NCBI GenBank assembly: GCA_963676725.1
Contig: OY781463.1
Span: 5,084,001-5,148,000, forward strand
Length of the DNA: 64,000 nucleotides
DNA from: G963662905 sp963676725
GTDB taxonomy: Bacteria > Bacteroidota > Bacteroidia > Bacteroidales > WRLA01
Direction: 5' to 3'
Shown: positions 55,099-64,000 of the stretch, piece by piece
How the letters are laid out: the number at the start of each line of letters is the position of its first letter
Position numbering within the stretch: position 1 is the stretch's first letter
The notes under the pieces: model-generated
The model's database searches: none
Told to the model about the DNA's origin: nothing
The model's input: the letters and a program-made list of their open reading frames with translations, nothing else
Translations under genes and position numbers: made by a program

Positions 55099-56331
55099 TT
55101 ATTCTTCTTTTAATGCTTCAACAGGGCGAATGGATGCAGCACGGCGTGCCGGAACAAATCCTGCCAAAGCTCCGGCCACAACTAAAATAAGTGTAGCGCC
55201 AACAGCAACATGAATATTAATTTCAGGGTTCGCAAAATAGGCGATATCGGGTAATAATTTACCAACAAATTCAAGCAGCACAACACCGAGTACCAAACCA
55301 ATATATCCGGCAAAAGCCGTGATTAAGACGGATTCCTGCAATACCAATCCAATGATAGAGCCCGGCGTAGCGCCCATACTTTTTCTGATGCCAATTTCCC
55401 TGGTTCGTTCTTTAACAACAATCATCATAATATTACTTACACCAACAATACCGGCGATAATAGTTCCAATTCCGATAATCCAGATGAAAAAACGGATGCT
55501 GGCAAAAAGGCTCATAAATTTTTTATAATTCTCTACATTATTCCAAATATGTATCGCCCTCTGATCATCAGGAGAGAAATGGTGTTTTTTTGCCAGTCGT
55601 GTCCTGATTTCGTCAACCATAGCATTCGATCGTTCTACGCTTGCATCGCCAACAGTCATGGATATATTATTGATGTATTTGCCTCCGTTAAAGACCATTT
55701 GTCCTGTTGTTGTGGGGATATAAACCCTGCTGATATCGCGATCGCCACCGGGATCTTCAAAAACGCCAACAACCAGAAAAGGAATGCCGCCGACTTTAAT
55801 ATATTCTCCAACCGGTTCTTCGCCATTTTTGAATAAAGATTCTGCAACCAATCGACCTATAGAAACTACTTTTCTGTTTTCAAGAACATCGGTTTGGTTG
55901 AGGAAACGCCCATTAATTGGCTGTACATTCTCAATTTTTCCATAGGTTGGTGTAACCGCAAATACATCGAAGCTTCCGTATTCCTTGCCATAGGAAAGGA
56001 TATTGCTTTGCCATACACGAAAACGTGAAGCAAGATATTCGATATCCTCCACTTTATTCGTTTCATCAAGATCGTCGTTTGTAAAACGGATAAATCGACC
56101 GGGTTTATAGCCTTCATGAGCAACAGAAGTAATCCCTTGATTGACCCAAATTGTATTGGCAGCATCACCTTCAAAATCTTTGCGAACGCCGTTTTCGAGG
56201 CCATAACCCGAACCAAGCAGTATAACCAACATAAAAATACCCCAAGCAACACTGAATCCGGTGAGGAAAGTGCGTAGTTTATTTTTATTGATGGTCTCAA
56301 AAATTTCCTGCCATTTATCGAGATCAAACAT
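55099..56331 (-). CDS. MacB-type ABC transporter permease (first)
   Basis: A 410 aa paralogue of the following permease, with the same plan: KNKLRTFLTGFSVAWGIFML near the start, a periplasmic domain, then NIMMIVVKERTREIGIRKSM and GATPGSIIGLVLQESVLIT. The two permeases probably form a heterodimer with the single ATPase. It starts 11 bp after the ATPase stop. Confidence 0.9.
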   Translation of the reverse strand: MFDLDKWQEIFETINKNKLRTFLTGFSVAWGIFMLVILLGSGYGLENGVRKDFEGDAANTIWVNQGITSVAHEGYKPGRFIRFTNDDLDETNKVEDIEYLASRFRVWQSNILSYGKEYGSFDVFAVTPTYGKIENVQPINGRFLNQTDVLENRKVVSIGRLVAESLFKNGEEPVGEYIKVGGIPFLVVGVFEDPGGDRDISRVYIPTTTGQMVFNGGKYINNISMTVGDASVERSNAMVDEIRTRLAKKHHFSPDDQRAIHIWNNVENYKKFMSLFASIRFFIWIIGIGTIIAGIVGVSNIMMIVVKERTREIGIRKSMGATPGSIIGLVLQESVLITAFAGYIGLVLGVVLLEFVGKLLPDIAYFANPEINIHVAVGATLILVVAGALAGFVPARRAASIRPVEALKEE

Positions 56332-56342
56332 AGGTATCGGGT

Positions 56343-57071
56343 TTAAGCAACGGCAAATTCATTCGAAAGTGCCCTGTCCTTGAATCTTTTTAATTCTCCA
56401 TTGATAATATTTTCGCTGATGAGCCCGTCCCGGAGTTTGATAATGCGTTCGGTACGTGCTGCTATATCGGCTTCATGGGTTACGATAATCACTGTAATTC
56501 CTTGACGGTGAACGTCCTGTAGTACATCCATTACTTCGTAACTTGTTTGCGTGTCCAGAGCGCCCGTGGGTTCGTCGGCAAGAATTACTTTGGGTTGGCT
56601 GATGAGGGCACGCGCTATTGCCAGTCGTTGCTTTTGGCCACCGGACAATTCATTGGGCAAATGATGTGCCCAGTCTTTTAATCCCATTTTATCGAGATAT
56701 TCCAAGGCAATACGGTTCCTTTTTTTGCGGTTTACCTTCTGGTAATAAAGTGGAAGCGCCACATTTTCCATTGCATTTTTAAAGGAAATCAAATTAAAGG
56801 ATTGGAAGATAAACCCAATCATTTCATTACGGTATTGAGCCGATTTCTTTTCACTCATATCGCGGATCAGCTTGCCATCAATGCGATAACTTCCTGCATC
56901 ATAATTATCGAGTATGCCCAAAATATTCAGCAATGTTGATTTTCCCGATCCTGATGATCCCATAATAGAGACCATTTCGCCTTTGGCAATGTTCAGATCA
57001 ATCCCTTTAAGCACATGCAAAGAGTTGTGGCCTGTCTTGTAAGATTTGTGAATGTCTTTTAGTTCAATCAT
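56343..57071 (-). CDS. ABC transporter ATPase (MacB/LolD-type)
   Basis: About 242 aa from the ATG at 57071 (57080 is an alternative three codons earlier). It powers the exporter formed by the two downstream permeases. Walker A is MGSSGSGKSTLLNILG near 35-50, the Q-loop is FIFQSFNLI, the signature is LSGGQKQRLAIARAL, and Walker B is VILADEPTGALD with the switch His in VIIVTHEADIA. It is the first gene of the operon; no clear -7 box is seen upstream. Confidence 0.93.
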   Translation of the reverse strand: MIELKDIHKSYKTGHNSLHVLKGIDLNIAKGEMVSIMGSSGSGKSTLLNILGILDNYDAGSYRIDGKLIRDMSEKKSAQYRNEMIGFIFQSFNLISFKNAMENVALPLYYQKVNRKKRNRIALEYLDKMGLKDWAHHLPNELSGGQKQRLAIARALISQPKVILADEPTGALDTQTSYEVMDVLQDVHRQGITVIIVTHEADIAARTERIIKLRDGLISENIINGELKRFKDRALSNEFAVA

Positions 57072-57080
57072 ATTGTACAC

Positions 57081-57378
57081 CTCATAGATCTATAGAAAAC
57101 CCATGTTCGTGCCACTTATTGTATTTGTTTGAAATTTAATATGTTAATAATAAATAAGTGTGCGTTATAGAACAGAAGTGTACGTGCCAATACAGTTGAT
57201 GTACGTTTTCGGACAGTGGCTGAATCAAGAAATATTGTTTCTGTCTTTCAGTCAAATGCCGCGGCCAATGCAGCCGATTAGAGTATCAAAATGAAAATGA
57301 GATTGAACATTATCACCCGAACACCCATTTTTATGGAATAAACGCTATGGTTTTATCTTCAAGCTTTGAAGTAGGGTT
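57081..57378. other. intergenic region upstream of the ABC operon
   Basis: 298 bp between two minus-strand genes. On the minus strand TGGCACG occurs twice (near 57107 and 57185), resembling a sigma-54 -24 element, but neither has a TTGC at the -12 position. No other signal is recognised. Confidence 0.35.
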
Positions 57379-59364
57379 TTATGCCTTATCAATAGTAAAA
57401 AAGAAAGTACTACCCCCTTGAATGCCTTGTTCCGGATCGTGTACACGGCTTTCTGCCCATATTTCTTGCCCACTTATGTTTATCAGATCTTTGCATAAAA
57501 TGAGTCCAAGACCAGTTCCGCTTTCTTTTTCAGTGCCTAGGCCTGAAGTATTGCTGTCGATATGGAATAAATTGCCCAAGGTCTCCGTATCCATTCCAAC
57601 GCCCTTATCTTCAATCGAAAGGATGTATTTGTTTTCAATAGTTGGATGATTTTCTATTGAAATTTTTATGCGATTTCCCCTAAAAGTGAATTTTATAGCG
57701 TTCGAAATAAGATTTCTCAGAACAGAGCTCAGCATATCTTCATCGGCGGTAACAAGGATTTCTTCTGTGATTGTGGTTGTCAGTTCGATGTCTTTTTGAG
57801 CAGCCTTTGTTATGAATGTTTTCATTGAATTTCTAACCACATTCAGTAAAACAAGTTTTTCGGAATTAATTTTCAGCATGCTTCTTTGAGATTGTGCCCA
57901 TTTGAGCAGGTTGTCGACAAGCCATACTGTTTGATTGGAGCCTTGGTTAATAATTTTGATAAATTTCTTTCGATCTTCGTTCGTTAAATCATCGTATTCT
58001 AACATCAGTATTTGCGAGAAGCCCGAGATTTGATTGAATGGACTTTTCAAGTCATGGGCAATAATGGAGAAGAGTTTATCCTTAGTTGCATTAAGCTCCT
58101 TCATGTATTTTGCAGATTCGGCCAAATCCTGCTCCTGTTTTTTTTGTGCGCTAATGTCGTGTGCCTGAAATATCACCTTGTTTTCGGAGCGATAGCTTAT
58201 TCTGGCAACAAACCATTTTTCTCTACCGGAAACGATGGTGGGGTATTCAAGTATAGTTAATTCTTTTGTCCTCAGGCATTTGTTGATGTTTTCATAAAAA
58301 AGGCGTGCTGTTTCTTTGTCAAATATTTCGAAAACGGTTTTTCCGAGCATTTCCTCTTTGGGTTTTACCAACAGATCTTGGTTCGATGGGGCAATTTGCA
58401 GATAACGCCCTTCATCATTAAATTCAATGACAATGCCGCTCATCGATTTAAAGATGGCTTTAAGTTCTTGTTGGTTTTTACGAATCCTGACCATAGCGCG
58501 GCTAAAAAACGCCAACAGTATGGAGATTATAAAGGAACTGATAATGAGAAAAATCAACAATAATTGATCTTGGTCCGTATACGCTGCCCAGCCATTTTTA
58601 GGGCTTGCGGCAAGCACCCAATTTCCATAAGGCAACTCAATATTTATTTTTTCAGGCTTCATAGTGAAAACGGAGGGGTCTCCCCAAAAAACCGTACCGG
58701 AATCCCCAATACCATCAATGCCCCTGAGTGCAAATATAAAATCGCCTTCACTTTCAAAAATCTGAGCCTCAGCTAATAATGGGTGTTTATAGATTACGAT
58801 ATCGGTAACACCCCAAAAAGAGCCCATATTTTCCATTGTTTTATCAAATATAGGGTTATAGCTGATAAAGGCTTCGCCGCCTTCAATCAGTTCTACCGGG
58901 CCTGCAACAAAAGCGTGATGTGTTTCTATGGTCTTCTCAACGATTTTTCTTCGTTCAGGGTGCGAAAGCAGGTCCAGCCCCAATGCCGCCTCATGCCCTT
59001 CAATTGGATAAACGGCACTAATAATGCAATCCTTGGAAAGGGACATTGTGCAAATAACCGAATCTTTTTGGATTAGTTCCTCTGCAAGGTTATTGTACTC
59101 GGTTCTAGAGACTTCCGGATGCAAAGAGACATAAGCAGCGATGCTTTTTGTATAGTATATCCTTGAAAATAAAGCCTTTTCTAGATTAGATTTTTTTGCA
59201 ACAAGAGTTTCTAAAAGCCGGTTCCGTATATCCTTTTCCCATTGCCCTTTTTTAAATTGCGTGAACTTCAGCGCCGAAAAAATCAAAACTGAAAAAAGAA
59301 CAAGGGCCGCTATAAATGGTGCTTGCTTAAGAAAAATTTGCTTTCCGGGTTTTATTGTACTCAT
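57379..59364 (-). CDS. sensor histidine kinase with CHASE and PAS domains
   Basis: A 661 aa membrane kinase. Helix 1 (residues ~15-33) is followed by a CHASE extracytoplasmic domain (~50-250: VSLHPEVSRTEYNNLAEELI, SAVYPIEGHEAALGLDL), then helix 2 (~273-293), a PAS domain (~305-420), HisKA with FSIIAHDLKSPFNQISG near 435, and the ATPase with LRNLISNAIKFT, DKGVGMDTETLG and GTGLGLILCKDL. It is an orphan kinase; no regulator gene is adjacent. The ligand of the CHASE domain is unknown. Confidence 0.9.
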   Translation of the reverse strand: MSTIKPGKQIFLKQAPFIAALVLFSVLIFSALKFTQFKKGQWEKDIRNRLLETLVAKKSNLEKALFSRIYYTKSIAAYVSLHPEVSRTEYNNLAEELIQKDSVICTMSLSKDCIISAVYPIEGHEAALGLDLLSHPERRKIVEKTIETHHAFVAGPVELIEGGEAFISYNPIFDKTMENMGSFWGVTDIVIYKHPLLAEAQIFESEGDFIFALRGIDGIGDSGTVFWGDPSVFTMKPEKINIELPYGNWVLAASPKNGWAAYTDQDQLLLIFLIISSFIISILLAFFSRAMVRIRKNQQELKAIFKSMSGIVIEFNDEGRYLQIAPSNQDLLVKPKEEMLGKTVFEIFDKETARLFYENINKCLRTKELTILEYPTIVSGREKWFVARISYRSENKVIFQAHDISAQKKQEQDLAESAKYMKELNATKDKLFSIIAHDLKSPFNQISGFSQILMLEYDDLTNEDRKKFIKIINQGSNQTVWLVDNLLKWAQSQRSMLKINSEKLVLLNVVRNSMKTFITKAAQKDIELTTTITEEILVTADEDMLSSVLRNLISNAIKFTFRGNRIKISIENHPTIENKYILSIEDKGVGMDTETLGNLFHIDSNTSGLGTEKESGTGLGLILCKDLINISGQEIWAESRVHDPEQGIQGGSTFFFTIDKA

Positions 59365-59474
59365 AGGATCGACTTGCTCTTATGCATAAATATTGAGAAA
59401 GATTACTCTGTAACGGGAGTAAAGCTAAGGATAATATGCCAAACAGTCCTATTTTTTTAAAGAATACTATTGTA

Positions 59475-62400
59475 TTAATATCTGATTTTCTTTCTGCTTA
59501 CTCCATCGGTACTATTTATTTCAAGAATATAGATCCCTCTGGGAAAATTGCTCAATTCTATTTGGTTCATGCCTTGTTTTAATGGCGAGTTTATAAGCCG
59601 TTTTCCGTCAATGCTATAGAATCTTAAATCTTGCTTTTGGGACTTCTCGCTCACCACAAATAGTGTCGAATTTGTTGTCCAGGCATGAATGTCTGCGCTT
59701 TCCTTTTGGGATTCACTAATGCCTGTCAGATGATCAAGGTGCAGAAAAAAGCGATTTGCATTGCTTTCCTTTACAGTAGTTGTATAGGTTTTTGATAGCA
59801 AATTCGTAAAAACACCTTTTTCTCGATCTTCGAGTTTTATTGATGCTCCATCAAGTTTTTCCTGATAAATACTAAAAGTGATGCCGCGTTCTGTTGCTGC
59901 ATCTATGCCTATGGGAATAATAAATGCATCTGTTGAATAAAGTGGCAATGCCTGAACGGCAAAGTTAAAGCCATTATCTTCAACAAGTTTGGTGTATACA
60001 GACTGTTGCGAATTTCCCCTCACCAATGCTGCGTCATAGGATGGATCCAAGCCTTTTGTCATTCCAGGCTGGAAGGCAATAATGCATGAATTATCAGCTG
60101 TTTCAGAATGCACCTTCAGCTCAATACCCGGACTACTTTCTTTTGATTTATAGAAAGTGGCATTTTGATGAATACGCGTATTTGCATTAAAACTGATTGT
60201 GCCCGGAGCACCTACTTTTACCATAAATGCTTGCCCCGGAGCAATATAATCCTTTTCAATTAGGGTTCCATTGCCTCCTTCTCCGGAAAAGCCAGTATTA
60301 CAGATTACAGCATACTCATTATCGCCATAAGAATAGGAATCAGATTCTTGCCAAATATAAATTGCCTGATAACTAGCATCCAAAACACCTGAGTTATCAT
60401 TGATAAAATTGCCTTCGGTAGTAGCATCAGAAGTAATACCAATGGAGCATGCAAATGGATTGCCTATAATATGAAATCCATCTCCTTTACCGGCTGTATA
60501 TGTTAGGACAGTATCCGTATTTCCGGTATTCAGTGTTCCGCTAAAATTGAGGCTAACATCAGTAGTTGTTGTCATTGCATAGCCTTTTCCTATCGTAAAT
60601 GTTTCATCCGCAAAAGCAACCGGATCTTCATCTGATCCGTAGAGGATCCAATAAGCTGTTGGTTCGTCCCAACGGAAAAGCTGATATGGAAATGTACCTA
60701 TTGAGATATTATTGGCACTCATCCACGCATCATTAATTGTTTGCCCAATGACCGGGGCAGAAATATAATGCCAATGATCTTTGCTTGTATAGCGCAGGCA
60801 AGTGGCTTCAATCCCCGCATCATCATGAATTAAGGACGCTGTTCCGTTTTCGTCGGATTGAAGTATAAGCCCGTTTGTTCCTCCGGAATTCATCAAGCTA
60901 TCGTTTACTGTAAGGCATGATGTTGGTTCAATGGTGAGGGATCCGCCACTCTGAATAGCTAGATAGCCTACGGTATCGCTCCGATCTAAATTGATGGCAT
61001 TATTGATAGAGACATCTGTCCAGTCGTTTGTGGGAGAATTCTGACCGCTTTGCCAGCTGGCATTATTGCCCCAATCGCCATCGGCTATGCTTTGATAGGG
61101 AACCGGAGCTGTTGATGCAACCCAATTATCATCAGTCATATTGTGCAAGGTTGCTGTGTTTCCCCCGATGAGGTTGGTTGCAGAAGTACCACTGCTTTCA
61201 TTCAATTGAAAATATGCGATTAGGCCACGTTCTGTGCCATCAAGGGTTTGATACATATCAGCTCTTATTTCCTCAATGCTGCGTGCATAGTTCCAAACGC
61301 GTATCTCATCCATTTGCCCGGCCATTGGTTCTCCGGATGAATTAAGTTCCACGTTTCCATCGGGCGCGTATAATCCCCCATTCGGGCTTACTGTCGAAAG
61401 CAGAATACCATTCAGGTAGAGCTTCATATCTGTACCATCATAGGTGCCGCAGACATGTTGCCATTCATTGGTATGCAATGTATCATCTACCCGAATCGAA
61501 TAGAGGGATCCGTTCGATTGTTTGATATAAAAGTGCAGCTCCCTGTTCCCTCCATCTTCTGTTCCATCATGGCGCAATACAGCAACTTCCGACCCGATCG
61601 TCAGGAAGCGTTGCACGGTGGAGGATAATGTCGCAGGATTGACCCAGGCTTCAAGGCTTATTTCTGATAGGCTAAGCGGGATTCCATTCCCATAGACGTC
61701 GTCGTTTGCCCCGTCAAAATTAAGGGCATGGCCTGAGGTGCTTTCTGCTGGCAATCTACGGCAAATGGCATATTGACTAAAACTGCTGATATTATTAAAA
61801 ACCGCCTTATTTTCTGAAGCATCGGCGCTATTCGCTTCTTGGTCGAAGCTCCAATAGGTGTCGGCATTACTTGTTCGTTTATAGAGTTTTATTCGCTCAG
61901 GCACAGATGCGTCCTCCGTTGTGATATCTTCAGAAACAGTAAAGCTAAGATTAGCACTAAATGTTCCGCTTCCATAACGGTGTATTAACCAATACTGACT
62001 ATCAAACAAAACGGGGTTTAAATTTGGCGCCCTATCGAGGCGTGTAATTGTAATGCTTGCTCCGGATTGTTGGCTAAAATCCATAGAAACACCCGTGCCT
62101 GTAAACTCAACGTTTCCATTGGTTTCTGTTTGGGTATTGCTGCTGCCACCACCAACCGGAGCTGTGGAATTGGTCCAGCAGCTTGCTGTATTCATATTGT
62201 TGAGTGTGCCGTTATTGCCTCCGGCCACATCCACGGCAGTGCCTCCTGATGCATCATTAAACTGTATATAGGTGTCGAGATTTGTTGCCGTTGCAGAGCA
62301 GGTAAGATGCATATTTTCCCTGATTTCCTGAGCGGAACGGGCTGTGGTCCATATGCGGAATTCGTCCATAATTCCTTTGAAATCCTCGCATAGGTGTATG

Positions 62401-62864
62401 TCCGCAGTTCCGCTTATTGCTGCAGGGTTGTTAAGTAGGCTTCCCGCTTCGCCATTCACATAGAGTTGTAGGCTTTCATTGCCTGTACTGCGATCCACAA
62501 AGGCAGACATATGCACCCATTGGTCAATCACATCGGAGGGGTCAAGCGATATTTGAGAAAACTGCGCATTGTTGTTGATGCCAAATTCAAGAATGATAAA
62601 GGTTGATGATTCATACATGCGCAATATCCATTCGTCCCCTTTTTTGGCAATTGTGTGCCCTCCTGAGGGCATTTCATGGGTTTTTACCCAGGCTTCTATA
62701 CTGAAAGAAGCGTCAAAAGTGAAGCCTGTTTTTTGAGCAAGAGAGACATAATCATCGTCCCAGTCAAATTCAAGTGCAGTTCCGGGTTCGCTATCACTTT
62801 GAGCTATAATATTGCTTGCTATACCCAGCATGAAACAGATAAAAATGATGTATTTCGATTTCAT
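59475..62864 (-). CDS. large T9SS-sorted protein with two LamG-type domains
   Basis: An 1129 aa secreted protein with a signal peptide (YIIFICFMLGIASNIIAQ). LamG/ConA-like modules lie at ~30-195 (TFDASFSIEAWVKT, FKGIMDEFRIWTTARSAQEI) and ~385-555 (SEISLEAWVNPATL, MAGQMDEIRVWNYARSIEEI). A long beta-rich region follows, and the last ~70 residues are a T9SS sorting domain (HAWTTNSTLFVVSEKS, then LSNFPRGIYILEI). It is a probable surface adhesin or glycan-binding protein. It starts 13 bp after the next upstream gene, forming a two-gene unit. Confidence 0.85.
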   Translation of the reverse strand: MKSKYIIFICFMLGIASNIIAQSDSEPGTALEFDWDDDYVSLAQKTGFTFDASFSIEAWVKTHEMPSGGHTIAKKGDEWILRMYESSTFIILEFGINNNAQFSQISLDPSDVIDQWVHMSAFVDRSTGNESLQLYVNGEAGSLLNNPAAISGTADIHLCEDFKGIMDEFRIWTTARSAQEIRENMHLTCSATATNLDTYIQFNDASGGTAVDVAGGNNGTLNNMNTASCWTNSTAPVGGGSSNTQTETNGNVEFTGTGVSMDFSQQSGASITITRLDRAPNLNPVLFDSQYWLIHRYGSGTFSANLSFTVSEDITTEDASVPERIKLYKRTSNADTYWSFDQEANSADASENKAVFNNISSFSQYAICRRLPAESTSGHALNFDGANDDVYGNGIPLSLSEISLEAWVNPATLSSTVQRFLTIGSEVAVLRHDGTEDGGNRELHFYIKQSNGSLYSIRVDDTLHTNEWQHVCGTYDGTDMKLYLNGILLSTVSPNGGLYAPDGNVELNSSGEPMAGQMDEIRVWNYARSIEEIRADMYQTLDGTERGLIAYFQLNESSGTSATNLIGGNTATLHNMTDDNWVASTAPVPYQSIADGDWGNNASWQSGQNSPTNDWTDVSINNAINLDRSDTVGYLAIQSGGSLTIEPTSCLTVNDSLMNSGGTNGLILQSDENGTASLIHDDAGIEATCLRYTSKDHWHYISAPVIGQTINDAWMSANNISIGTFPYQLFRWDEPTAYWILYGSDEDPVAFADETFTIGKGYAMTTTTDVSLNFSGTLNTGNTDTVLTYTAGKGDGFHIIGNPFACSIGITSDATTEGNFINDNSGVLDASYQAIYIWQESDSYSYGDNEYAVICNTGFSGEGGNGTLIEKDYIAPGQAFMVKVGAPGTISFNANTRIHQNATFYKSKESSPGIELKVHSETADNSCIIAFQPGMTKGLDPSYDAALVRGNSQQSVYTKLVEDNGFNFAVQALPLYSTDAFIIPIGIDAATERGITFSIYQEKLDGASIKLEDREKGVFTNLLSKTYTTTVKESNANRFFLHLDHLTGISESQKESADIHAWTTNSTLFVVSEKSQKQDLRFYSIDGKRLINSPLKQGMNQIELSNFPRGIYILEINSTDGVSRKKIRY

Positions 62865-62877
62865 AAGATTTCGTTTT

Positions 62878-64000
62878 TTATTTGCTGATCATCATGCTTA
62901 ATGATTTACGACTATGCGAAGTGCTCAGGGTATAAATGTAGGCGCCGGAAGGCAGATGTTCGGTATTGAGTTCAATTTCATATTCTCCGGGCTCTAATTG
63001 CTGATCGAGGAATGTATTCACTTTTCTTCCCTGATTATCGAATAATTCCAGAAGAATATGATCATTTTCCGGCAGATAGAAGCCGATTGTAGTTGCGTTC
63101 TTGCATGGGTTTGGGTGGTTTTGCTTTAGAACGAAGTCTTTATATGTGATTAAATCATCATTAATTGCTGTGAAATAGCCTCGTTCGTCAACATCCTTAA
63201 TGCTGTAATTGTCTTCAATTTGAACAGAACGCAATACGAGGTTCATCAATGGGTTTCCAATACGAATGGCGTTCGTTGGAGTATAATGAACATTTGTTGC
63301 CGACATTACAAATTCCTGTCCCATTATCAATAGTGTGTCTCCTTTAGCAAAGCTGATATTCAATTCTAAAAGCTGTTTTGATGTATCGCATACAAAGGGA
63401 TTTGCTTTAATATGTTCCCAATCAGGTAAATTATTATCAAGATTACCCAGAAGCAGGTCTACCTGACTTATTCTTTGATGAGCATCATAAAGTCCCGGTC
63501 TGGATTTTTTAAACCCAATTGCTGTTTCCCCGTCATTTCTGATGTCGATGCAGGGCAATTCGATATGGTTCATGGAATCAGAATATAATATCGATTCATT
63601 GATGCTCCATTCGCGCTCCGCAGCATCCCATTCAATTAAAGCCAAATTTTCATCCATTGTTTGACTTGTGTCATCGGTATAAGTCGTATAAATGAGTGCG
63701 CCATATTCGCCATTAAAATCCATATCATAATAATTGACTTCAATATGAGCTTCTTTTGATACAGCCTCTTTGGGTTGAGTCCATTCGATGCCATCAAAAA
63801 CAGAATATAAAAGGCTATTACCCATAAAGCTGTTTTGATCAAAATTTTTCCATACAGCTAGGGCATAACCTGGTTCAGGTGTCGTAAGTTTTAGATTTGT
63901 CTGAATTCCACCCGGTTCGGCAAGTGGCGCAGGGGTGGATTCAATCCATTGACCATCAATATTTTCTATTGTAGTATACCAAATGTCGGATTGACTTGTT
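62878..64000 (-). CDS. T9SS-sorted protein, 5' end beyond the window
   Basis: The frame is open without a stop from 62878 to the window edge (at least 373 codons); an internal ATG at 63825 is only part of it. The residues upstream of that ATG (for example NIDGQWIESTPAPLAEPGG) continue the same beta-rich style. The C-terminus has a T9SS sorting domain (NHPNPCKNATTIGFYLPEND, LELFDNQGRKV, LPSGAYIYTL). Passenger function unknown. It precedes the LamG protein in the same operon. Confidence 0.8.
   Translation of the reverse strand, partial: TSQSDIWYTTIENIDGQWIESTPAPLAEPGGIQTNLKLTTPEPGYALAVWKNFDQNSFMGNSLLYSVFDGIEWTQPKEAVSKEAHIEVNYYDMDFNGEYGALIYTTYTDDTSQTMDENLALIEWDAAEREWSINESILYSDSMNHIELPCIDIRNDGETAIGFKKSRPGLYDAHQRISQVDLLLGNLDNNLPDWEHIKANPFVCDTSKQLLELNISFAKGDTLLIMGQEFVMSATNVHYTPTNAIRIGNPLMNLVLRSVQIEDNYSIKDVDERGYFTAINDDLITYKDFVLKQNHPNPCKNATTIGFYLPENDHILLELFDNQGRKVNTFLDQQLEPGEYEIELNTEHLPSGAYIYTLSTSHSRKSLSMMISK

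Noticed and set aside
57100..57200. Sigma-54 promoters upstream of the ABC operon
   Set aside because: TGGCACG occurs twice on the minus strand, but no TTGC stands at the required -12 spacing.

Overview
The window looks like chromosomal DNA of a Bacteroidota bacterium, probably class Bacteroidia. Five things point there: secreted proteins with type IX (T9SS) C-terminal sorting domains; LytS/LytTR-type two-component proteins; a sufBCDSE-DUF59 operon; a folK-deoxynucleoside kinase pair; and at least thirteen TAnnTTTG (-7 type) promoter boxes just ahead of start codons. [FeFe]-hydrogenase-type proteins suggest an anaerobic or facultative lifestyle. No rRNA, tRNA, CRISPR array, prophage or insertion sequence was recognised.

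Layout. 1-3250: a possible gene tail, a GH73-type glucosaminidase lipoprotein, then about 2 kb of composite hairpin-rich repeats (five copies of a ~260 bp module). 3255-6940: fumarase C, a duplicated-domain lipoprotein, a tiny Pmp3/YqaE membrane protein and a T9SS-exported protein. 7062-12833: a HigBA-type toxin-antitoxin pair, a PIN-PhoH ATPase and DNA polymerase I. 12996-20720: a LytTR regulator and LytS-type kinase divergent from a three-gene RND efflux operon. 20784-26434: the SUF Fe-S assembly operon. 26825-27688: a uridine-phosphorylase-like enzyme. 27720-32523: a tightly coupled five-gene operon holding two [FeFe]-hydrogenase-family proteins, two thioredoxin-like [2Fe-2S] ferredoxins and a SpoIIE-type phosphatase. 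32815-41756: a GT-C-like membrane protein, rmlC, a lytic transglycosylase, uvrA, folK, a deoxynucleoside kinase and a DUF3108 protein. 41778-46287: an FG-GAP sensor kinase, a DEAD-box-like helicase with a DEFD motif II, and a PlsC acyltransferase. 46303-48955: a directional array of about 24 imperfect ~85 bp repeats with one GxxExxY (PD-(D/E)XK-like) gene inside it. 49076-64000: a DUF4476 protein, a prolyl oligopeptidase, a MacB-type ABC exporter operon, a CHASE-PAS kinase and two large T9SS-sorted proteins, the last cut by the window edge.

How genes work together. The SUF operon would supply Fe-S clusters, including those of the hydrogenase operon; H-cluster maturases (hydEFG) are not in the window. 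In the hydrogenase operon, the PAS-bearing hydrogenase-like protein has the architecture of sensory (HydS, group C) enzymes and could pass H2 or redox state to the adjacent phosphatase. The two most unusual things are this sensory-looking operon and the GxxExxY gene inside its repeat array. Several start codons were moved downstream of the longest frame because a TTG at the head of the frame is itself part of a promoter box.
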